Shown: positions 58,817 through 64,000 of the stretch, piece by piece
Numbering within the stretch: position 1 is the stretch's first letter
Layout: each line of letters opens with the position of its first letter
Source: Bin87 sp964347975
GTDB lineage: Bacteria; Chloroflexota; Dehalococcoidia; Lucifugimonadales; UBA3495
NCBI GenBank assembly: GCA_964347975.1
Contig: CAYGAY010000013.1
Span: 1-64,000, forward strand
DNA: 64,000 nucleotides
Direction: 5' to 3'
Made by a program: the position numbers and the translations under genes
Notes under the pieces: generated by a model
Told to the model about the DNA's origin: nothing
Databases searched by the model: none
What the model saw: the letters and a program-made list of their open reading frames with translations, nothing else

Positions 58817-59121
58817 CCTACCGGGAATTTACGCGCAAATTGCGCCGGTTGGGCTGCCGATTTGACCGCCAGGGCGCCGGTGACCATGAAATTTGGATGA
58901 ACATGGAGAGTCGCGCGAGGGCATCGATACCAAACTGGGGTAGCCGTGACTTGAAAATCGGAACTATGCGGGGCGTCCTCCGGCACTTGGGCATATCCAG
59001 AGAGGAATTCGAGCGCGCCTGGTCATCGCCCATCCTTCAGCATCGGCCTGTGGTATCCTCTCCGCAAGTTGCAGCCGGAGGTGATCACCATGGCGCGGGT
59101 TCCTTATGTTTCTCGGGATGA
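58813..59121 (+). CDS. hicA: HicA-type mRNA interferase toxin with C-terminal extension
   Basis: This 102-residue protein starts at TTG 58813. Residues 1-73 are HicA (YREFTRKLRRLGCRFDRQGA, then GDHEIWMN with the catalytic His, and RDLKIGTMRGVLRHLGISRE). HicA cleaves mRNA in complex with ribosomes when HicB is lost. The last 25 or so residues are not HicA-like and overlap the start of the AhpD-like gene by 32 bases. This suggests loss of the original stop or a fused end. Confidence 0.85.
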   Translation: MTYREFTRKLRRLGCRFDRQGAGDHEIWMNMESRARASIPNWGSRDLKIGTMRGVLRHLGISREEFERAWSSPILQHRPVVSSPQVAAGGDHHGAGSLCFSG

Positions 59122-59638
59122 ATTGGACGGAGCGGGGCAGACGATTTATGACCGCATACGCGAAGATCGCGGCGCGGCGGAGGTTGGTCTTCAGTTCCGA
59201 GCCCTGCTGCACAGTCCACAGGCCGCCGGCTACCTGACTTCCCTGGGAGCGACGCTGCGCTTCCAGTCCGCGATGCCCGACGATTTGAAGGAATTGGCCA
59301 TCATCCTGGTGGCGCGGGAATGGAACTCCGGCATCGAGTGGACCGGGCACTCGGTAGCGGCGGCCAACGCCGGCGTGACTGCCCAGGCCATCGAAGGAAT
59401 CCGCACCGGACAGGCTCCCGGCTGCCTGGCCGGGCCGCAAGCCGACATCGCGCGGTTCGTGCAGCAGATGATCCGCGAGAAAGACGTATCCGATGAAAAC
59501 TTCCAGCCGGTGCATGACCTGTTGGGCGACCAGGGTGTAGTAGACCTGACCATGACGGTTTCCTACTATACCGCGCTGGCTTTAGCGCAAATCGCGCTGC
59601 GACCGGAGATGGGCGGAGACCGGGTTTCCACGCTGTGA
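59090..59638 (+). CDS. Carboxymuconolactone decarboxylase/AhpD-like protein
   Basis: The protein is 182 residues with the CMD/AhpD helical pattern. RALLHSPQAAGYLTSLGATL comes first, then LKELAIILVAREWNSGIEWT and GHSVAAANAGVTAQAIEGIR. VSYYTALALAQIAL is near the end. The C-x-x-C of true AhpD peroxidase reductants is replaced by S-G-I-E-W-T-G-H, so thiol peroxidase activity is unlikely; it is the E/H type. GGAGG eight bases before ATG 59090 fixes the start. The gene overlaps the 3' end of hicA. Confidence 0.88.
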   Translation: MARVPYVSRDELDGAGQTIYDRIREDRGAAEVGLQFRALLHSPQAAGYLTSLGATLRFQSAMPDDLKELAIILVAREWNSGIEWTGHSVAAANAGVTAQAIEGIRTGQAPGCLAGPQADIARFVQQMIREKDVSDENFQPVHDLLGDQGVVDLTMTVSYYTALALAQIALRPEMGGDRVSTL

Positions 59639-59680
59639 TACCCCATCATCAACGCCGCGGGAACAGTAACGTTGGACGAT

Positions 59681-60865
59681 ATGGAAGACCCGGTTGCTGA
59701 CCAACTGCTGGGACGGCTGGCCGGCCTGTTGGAGTGGCACGGTCTCGGTTCCGCCGCGCTCACCCCGCGGCCTCGCGGCGGCCGCCTCCAGGGCGAGCTT
59801 GCGGACGAAGTGGCCGACCTCCTGGGCCGTCTGGCCAAGGCCGACCCGGGATTGCCCCAGGGCCGGCGCCCCCGTAGCCTCATATACGGCAACGGGTGTT
59901 TCGCAATTGGCCGATACTCGGAGGCGCTGGCGGTTTATCAAACCCTGGTCGGTCACCGCCCGAAAGACTTCGCAGTACACTTCAACCTGGGCGTCACCTG
60001 TCTGCGGCGACGGATGCCCCGGGAAGCAGCGCAAGCATTGTCCCAGGCCCTGGGGCTGGACGCTCTTTCTGCGCCGGCATACTATCAGCGGGGCAACGCC
60101 AGGGACGATCTCGGGGATCCCGCCGGGGCCCTGGAAGACTACGCCATGGCAATCAATCTGGATCCCGATTACTTGCAGGCTCACTACAACCGGGGCGTCG
60201 TGCTGAACAACCTGGGCCGGTACGCGGAGGCCGTTGGCGCGTTCGACCGGGTGCTGATCCTGCGGCCCGACATATCCAATGCCTATCTCAACCGGGGCGT
60301 GGCGCGGGACGAACTGGGCGACGCCGCCGGGGCCGTGGCCGACTACGACGAAGCGCTGCTGTACAGTCCCGACAACGCCAGCGCCCGGTTCAACAAAGCC
60401 CGGATCCTGTTCCGCCTGGGCCGTTACCGGGAGGCCGCCGCCGACTATACCGCCGCGATCCGGCTGAAACCGGACGACGTGGAAGCCATCAACAACCGCG
60501 GGCTGGCCCATGACGCGCTGGGAAACTACGCCGACGCCATCGCCGACTACGATACGGCGCTGGCCCTGCAACCCGATTTCGCCGAGGTGCTCAGCAACCG
60601 CGGCGCGGCTCGGGAGAGCCTGGGCGACGCCGACGCCGCGCTGGACGACTATCTGGCCGCGCAACGGGCCGAGCCGGGGTTTGCCGCCCCCTACTACAAC
60701 GCGGCCCGCCTCTACGCCGACCGGGGTGACATCAACAACTGCGCCGACCAGCTGGCTGAGGCGATCCGGCTGCAGCCCGGCCTGTACGACGAAGCCGAAT
60801 CGGATGAAGCGCTGGCCTGGGTGCTCGATTTGTCGCGGCTGCGGGACGAACGGCGCCGGCATTAA
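59681..60865 (+). CDS. Tetratricopeptide-repeat protein
   Basis: The protein is 394 residues with a run of at least eight TPR units from about residue 70, for example YSEALAVYQTLVGHRPKDFA, GDPAGALEDYAMAINLDPDY, GRYAEAVGAFDRVLILRPDI and GNYADAIADYDTALALQPDF. There is no signal peptide or other domain. TPR proteins are scaffolds, and the partner is unknown. Start choice: ATG 59681, with TTG 59672 as an alternative. It is convergent with the two small membrane genes that follow. Confidence 0.85.
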   Translation: MEDPVADQLLGRLAGLLEWHGLGSAALTPRPRGGRLQGELADEVADLLGRLAKADPGLPQGRRPRSLIYGNGCFAIGRYSEALAVYQTLVGHRPKDFAVHFNLGVTCLRRRMPREAAQALSQALGLDALSAPAYYQRGNARDDLGDPAGALEDYAMAINLDPDYLQAHYNRGVVLNNLGRYAEAVGAFDRVLILRPDISNAYLNRGVARDELGDAAGAVADYDEALLYSPDNASARFNKARILFRLGRYREAAADYTAAIRLKPDDVEAINNRGLAHDALGNYADAIADYDTALALQPDFAEVLSNRGAARESLGDADAALDDYLAAQRAEPGFAAPYYNAARLYADRGDINNCADQLAEAIRLQPGLYDEAESDEALAWVLDLSRLRDERRRH

Positions 60866-60887
60866 GTATGTCCTAGCTGGGCGGCGT

Positions 60888-61103
60888 TCATTCGGCAGTG
60901 CGGAACCAATCCCTCAATAGCCTGACTATCATACCTACAATAGTCATAAATCCGCCTGTTGCGCCGATAATCCCCAGCAAGCGATCAATCGTAAAACGGT
61001 TTGTCAATTCAAGGGCTATTGCGATGAAAAAGATTGCGCCTAAAGCCGTGATTACTACAACCAGCGTCAAAGCGATGGCCTTGACCGCGTTTCGGTAGAA
61101 CAT
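60888..61103 (-). CDS. Small two-helix membrane protein
   Basis: This 71-residue protein has two hydrophobic segments (AIALTLVVVITALGAIFFIA and LLGIIGATGGFMTIVGMIV) and a charged end LLRDWFRTAE. No family is recognised. It lies 6 bases after the small membrane gene 61110-61298; together they resemble the pair at 7761-8182 in size and arrangement, but not clearly in sequence. Confidence 0.5.
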   Translation of the reverse strand: MFYRNAVKAIALTLVVVITALGAIFFIAIALELTNRFTIDRLLGIIGATGGFMTIVGMIVRLLRDWFRTAE

Positions 61104-61109
61104 CGCAAG

Positions 61110-61298
61110 CTAAGTTCGGACCTTGGTGTTCAGCACAAGCACAAAGCCGGATATTCCCATAGCCATGGCGGTGGCGCCCATCAACCCGATACCGGTCATG
61201 ATTATGGGGTATAGCTGCAAAACGTAATGCCCGATCAGGAACACTACGAAGCTGACCGAGTACGCCACCAATGAGGCCGTGAACATCTTATCCCACAT
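61110..61298 (-). CDS. Small two-helix membrane protein
   Basis: This 62-residue protein (MWDKMFTASLVAYSVSFVVF, then YPIIMTGIGLMGATAMAMGI) has two helices. GGGAG seven bases before ATG 61298 supports the start, so the 7 codons upstream in the open frame are not used. It is first of the pair with 60888-61103. Function unknown. Confidence 0.5.
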   Translation of the reverse strand: MWDKMFTASLVAYSVSFVVFLIGHYVLQLYPIIMTGIGLMGATAMAMGISGFVLVLNTKVRT

Positions 61299-61369
61299 GA
61301 TGTCGCTCCCTTTGGTCACTAAATCCAGAGTAAATCCCGCGCCGGGCTGGCGTCAATAGGGAAATGATG

Positions 61370-61517
61370 CTCATGCGTACCCGCTTCCCGCAAACTGTCA
61401 TTGCGAGCGCAACGTGGCAATCTCGTCGCCGAAGGATCCGTCGCTCAGCCGGCGAGATTGCCCGATTTGTCAAAGATCGGGCTTCGCTCCTCGCAATGAC
61501 AAAGTGGGTACGCGTGC
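61370..61517. repeat. MITE-like dispersed repeat, copy 7 (148 bp)
   Basis: The ends read CTCATGCGTACCCGCTTCC and, reverse-complemented, CGCGTACCCACTTTGTCATT. The interior contains GTCATTGCGAGCGCAACGTG, GGCAATCTCGTCGCC and GGCGAGATTGCC. The two halves are inverted copies, so the whole element can fold into one long hairpin. Confidence 0.75.
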
Positions 61518-61573
61518 GCGGAAAATGTTGGGGTTCTAGGCGGTCGAAATCCATGTCGGCATAAAAAACTCCG

Positions 61574-62323
61574 CTAGTTTCCCGTTCCCGAAGGCCGTTG
61601 GGCTTCCTCTTCGTCATCAGGCGGGATGACCTCCCGCAAGATGGCTTCTTCACTCAGCCGGGCCGCTTCTCCCAGAATCTCCGGGCGGTCTTCAATCAGC
61701 AATTCGTCCTCCGCTGCCGCATCGGTTTCCGGACGATGGTCGGCATGGGTCAGAATGTTGTGGGTGATGACCACCATCGCCAGGGCCGTGACCCCCAGCA
61801 TCACGGCCCAGTCTTCCCCGCGCAGCGTGTTCAGGGCCAGCATAGCGCCGAAGCCCCAGAATATGCCGATGGAAGAGCGGAATGCGGAACGTCGAAACAG
61901 CAGAACCGAAACAAACCCCACACCGATGCCCACCATGATGTACCAACTGAGATAGGCCAGAGACACGCCGACCAGCACCACCATCCCGTCGCCGCCCTTG
62001 AAGCCGGTGAACAGGCTCTTCCAGTGTCCCGCGATGGCGGCGATGCCGGCCGCCAACCCCCACAGTTCCGGGACCCCCAGCATCCATGCCACAACGACCG
62101 CCAACGCTCCCTTGACCGCATCGCAGGCGAATACCAGCATTCCGCGCCGACGGCCCACGTGCCAGAATACGTTGGCCGTGCCGGCCCGCCGGCTGCCGGT
62201 GGCAAAAATGTCGATGCCCTTCAGTCGCGCCACCAGGTAGGCAAACGGGATGCTGCCCAGCAGGTAACCGACGAGAACGGCGGCCAGCCCTGGGGCGACA
62301 AAGGGGATTATTTCTGCAAACAA
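61574..62323 (-). CDS. plsY: Glycerol-3-phosphate acyltransferase (acyl-phosphate type)
   Basis: This 249-residue inner-membrane enzyme of phospholipid synthesis transfers acyl groups from acyl-phosphate to glycerol-3-phosphate. The three PlsY active-site motifs are seen: LVGYLLGSIPFAYLVARL with GSRRAGTANVFWHVG, then GHWKSLFTGFKGGDGMVVL, and later THNILTHADHRPE. A 45-residue acidic cytoplasmic tail (EDELLIEDRPEILGEAARLS) extends beyond normal PlsY length. No plsX or plsC lies nearby. Confidence 0.9.
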   Translation of the reverse strand: MFAEIIPFVAPGLAAVLVGYLLGSIPFAYLVARLKGIDIFATGSRRAGTANVFWHVGRRRGMLVFACDAVKGALAVVVAWMLGVPELWGLAAGIAAIAGHWKSLFTGFKGGDGMVVLVGVSLAYLSWYIMVGIGVGFVSVLLFRRSAFRSSIGIFWGFGAMLALNTLRGEDWAVMLGVTALAMVVITHNILTHADHRPETDAAAEDELLIEDRPEILGEAARLSEEAILREVIPPDDEEEAQRPSGTGN

Positions 62324-62377
62324 CGTGAACCAGCCAAGGGATCATCGGGAGACGGAATAATAGCACAACGAAGTTTC

Positions 62378-63169
62378 TCAAATGGGCGCGCGGCCCACGT
62401 AGAGCCAGTATCCAATCTGCCCGCTTTCCACCAGAGGTTCAACCCGATCCAACAAGCCGGGAGCCTCAACAGCCAGGTCAAAGGCCAACTCGGTGTCCAT
62501 CCGAGCCAGTGTTCCTCCCAACGCCAGCCTGGCGCGCAGGTCTGCCAGCAGCGTCAGAACCTCCGTCGAAAGGTCTTCCGGTTCCTCAGTGCTGAACTCT
62601 GCCTGTTCCAGCAGGTCCCGGTAGCCTTCGGCTGAAAGCGCGTCGGTGAGACACAGCATCATGCCAACCGTTCCATCCAACTCCGGCGGGAGACTGCCCG
62701 GCGCCACGGTTACGTCGGAAATGCCAAGGACTCCGCCGGGTTTCAGCAGGCGTCGGCATTCGGCAATGGCGGCAGCCTTGTCGCTGAACAGGCTGGTGGC
62801 GCACTCGATCAGCGCGGCATCGAACGCGCTGTCGCGGAAGGGCGGCCGCTCCGCATCTCCGCGAATGAAATCAACGTTGGCGGGAACGGTCTGCTCCAGG
62901 GCGCGTTGTCGGGACGTGGCCGCCGCGTCCGCGCCCAACTCCAATCCGGTCACCCGACATCGAAATACCCTGGAAAGCGCCATGGCGCTGGTCCCCATGC
63001 CGCACGCCAGGTCCAGCACGCGCCAGCCGGGTTGCAGGCCCATGATCCGGCCCAGCCGGTTGGTGGCTCGCAAGCCGCCCGGGTGCCGGCTGTCGCCCAG
63101 GATCAGGCGGGCCAGCTCAGATGAATACAGGTCGGCGCAGCAGATTTTGGCGGCATAGGTGTCGAGCAT
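62378..63169 (-). CDS. Class I SAM-dependent methyltransferase
   Basis: The protein is 263 residues with a Rossmann methyltransferase core: VLDLACGMGTSAMALSRVF (motif I), VTGLELGADAAATSRQRALE (motif II), FIRGDAERPPFRDSAFDAAL (motif III/IV) and LLKPGGVLGISDVTVAP (post-III). The N-terminus (YAAKICCADLYSSELARLIL) and the length fit the UbiE/arsenite-methyltransferase-like group, but the three Cys of ArsM are not all present. The ATG at 63169 is used because the longer start at 63193 lies inside a MITE-like repeat. Confidence 0.85.
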   Translation of the reverse strand: MLDTYAAKICCADLYSSELARLILGDSRHPGGLRATNRLGRIMGLQPGWRVLDLACGMGTSAMALSRVFRCRVTGLELGADAAATSRQRALEQTVPANVDFIRGDAERPPFRDSAFDAALIECATSLFSDKAAAIAECRRLLKPGGVLGISDVTVAPGSLPPELDGTVGMMLCLTDALSAEGYRDLLEQAEFSTEEPEDLSTEVLTLLADLRARLALGGTLARMDTELAFDLAVEAPGLLDRVEPLVESGQIGYWLYVGRAPI

Positions 63170-63188
63170 CTCACCCCTGCCCGTTTTG

Positions 63189-63309
63189 CTCATGCGTACC
63201 CGCTTTAACTTGTCATTCCACGCTCGCCGTAGGCGGGCGATGGAATCTCGTTCCGGCGGCGCCGGCTGCCGGCCCCGAGAGTCTTGCCGGGACGGCCATT
63301 GCTACGCCG
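63189..63309. repeat. MITE-like dispersed repeat, copy 8 (truncated, about 121 bp)
   Basis: The left end CTCATGCGTACCCGCTTTA and interior GTCATTCCACGCTCGCC, GATGGAATCTCGTTCCGG and CGGGACGGCCATTGCTACG are those of the family. The right end is missing: the repeat runs directly into the radical SAM gene and provides its stop codon. Confidence 0.7.
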
Positions 63310-64000
63310 AAGTTTCGCCTCGCCGAGACCGGGAGAGGATTTTTTGTCTCCCCTGCTCCAGCGTCAGCTGCTCCCGTATCTGCTCACGGTAACCTACCGA
63401 ATTGTACGAACAGAACGGGATGGCCCGTCCGTCGGGAGTGAGGATGCCGACGCAGCACTTCATCACCTGCTTGACGTTGAACGTCCAGGCATCCAGGAAA
63501 TCCTTGATGGCGATTTGGAAAACGTGTTCCTTCAGGTGGTTAAGCTCGTAGGGCAGGTCCAGGCCCGGGCCGCAGGCGCATTCGAACTGGCCGGCGGTCT
63601 TTTCCGTGCCCGCCACCGCTGAGGCCGACCATAGCCCTTCCAGAGCAGCCTGTATATCGGCTCCCTTGGGCGGCTTGGGCAGGGCGCGGTTGGTTATGTA
63701 GTCCAGATACTGGTCAATATCCAGCAGGCGCGGCAAAGGCGTAACCGTATCGCCGTCCACGAAGACGTAGGAATTGACCTGGCAGGTGGGGAAACAGCAG
63801 GGCACCGGGACGAAATCTTCCAGAACGAAACGCCCGCCGGTCTGGTCAACAATGCCGTGGATAATGTCGGGTATGGTCACCCGGGTCATGGGGTCGAAGG
63901 GAATATGCCGCCCCACATGGGTGACGGGTTGGAAAACCACTCCACGCACCGCCGGATGCTTCAGTCCGAATTCTACGATCCCACCCACCTCGTCGGTATT
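63302..64000 (-). CDS. Radical SAM protein, C-terminal part (Tes/MJ0619-like), 5' end beyond window
   Basis: The frame is open to the last base of the window, so the gene begins beyond 64000. The 232 or so codons present include VRGVVFQPVTHVGRH, FDPMTRVTIPDIIHGIVDQT, EDFVPVPCCFPTC with clustered Cys, and a late VMKCCVGILTPDGRAIPFCS. These match the C-terminal accessory region of the tetraether-lipid-synthase-like radical SAM family. The CxxxCxxC cluster itself would be outside the window. The stop TAG and last codons (GETSA) come from a dispersed repeat, so the true C-terminus may have been changed. Confidence 0.7.
   Translation of the reverse strand, partial: NTDEVGGIVEFGLKHPAVRGVVFQPVTHVGRHIPFDPMTRVTIPDIIHGIVDQTGGRFVLEDFVPVPCCFPTCQVNSYVFVDGDTVTPLPRLLDIDQYLDYITNRALPKPPKGADIQAALEGLWSASAVAGTEKTAGQFECACGPGLDLPYELNHLKEHVFQIAIKDFLDAWTFNVKQVMKCCVGILTPDGRAIPFCSYNSVGYREQIREQLTLEQGRQKILSRSRRGETSA

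Noticed and set aside
20465..63309. CRISPR array or tRNA genes among the repeats
   Set aside because: The repeats are widely dispersed, vary in length and have inverted ends. No regularly spaced direct repeats and no tRNA cloverleaf were seen.

Overview
The window is a high-GC bacterial genome segment (64 kb, no rRNA or tRNA gene seen) carrying about 60 intact or near-intact genes plus several broken ones. Gene content points to the Chloroflexota, most likely a Dehalococcoidia/SAR202-like lineage. The pointers are paralogous flavin monooxygenase, LLM-type oxidoreductase and dienelactone-hydrolase genes, a complete branched-chain amino-acid type ABC operon, DUF1800/DUF1501, FmdB zinc ribbons, a translin-like protein and a UGSC-family selenoprotein. 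This assignment is inference from gene families. The genetic code is standard: TGA ends many ordinary genes here.

The most striking content is two genes interrupted by a single in-frame TGA exactly where a redox Cys/Sec belongs. The gene at 3205-4725 is an NHLRC2-type thioredoxin plus NHL propeller protein with C-U-V-N-C at the thioredoxin active site. The gene at 28352-28915 is a UGSC-family protein with D-U-G-G-C. Each TGA is followed at once by a hairpin able to act as a bacterial SECIS. No Sec machinery is encoded in the window.

Layout. 0-3.2 kb: a membrane protein, a decayed collagen-like gene, and a tandem array of PaREP1-type genes made by segmental duplication. 3.2-9.6 kb: the NHLRC2-like selenoprotein operon, two dienelactone hydrolases, small membrane proteins and a GSA-aminomutase-like transaminase. 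9.6-10.9 kb: a CTAG-bounded relic holding a fibronectin III fragment. 10.9-17.5 kb: flavin monooxygenase, a dimeric-barrel protein, DUF1800-DUF1501 and an NHL propeller. 17.5-26.4 kb: a LivK-H-M-G-F ABC operon (LivK is a double-domain fusion) whose 3' end, with a Uma2 nuclease gene, is tandemly duplicated. 26.6-30 kb: PQQ propeller, UGSC selenoprotein and its partner. 30-38.3 kb: DUF2071, translin-like protein, ThiE, FmdB proteins, PolA, a CitE-like lyase and FolB. 38.4-45.3 kb: a double SagB-type oxidoreductase, TPR protein, S9 peptidase, secreted leucine-rich-repeat protein and a crotonase relic. 45.4-54.7 kb: PaREP1 gene, GatC-like protein, HEPN-MNT pair, amidase, SDR, DUF4058, two LLM oxidoreductases, a kinase and RibH. 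54.9-64 kb: a DUF58/DUF4129 operon containing a HEPN-like pair, HicBA, AhpD-like protein, TPR protein, PlsY, a methyltransferase and the end of a radical SAM gene.

The non-coding landscape is dominated by a dispersed MITE-like repeat. Eight copies of about 105-206 bp have inverted ends reading approximately CTCATGCGTACCCACTTTG. In three places the repeat supplies or lies beside a start or stop codon. Smaller palindromes and a second 141-bp inverted-repeat element also occur. HEPN-type helical proteins are over-represented: six intact PaREP1 genes and one broken one, one NTase-substrate-binding protein and one further HEPN-like protein.
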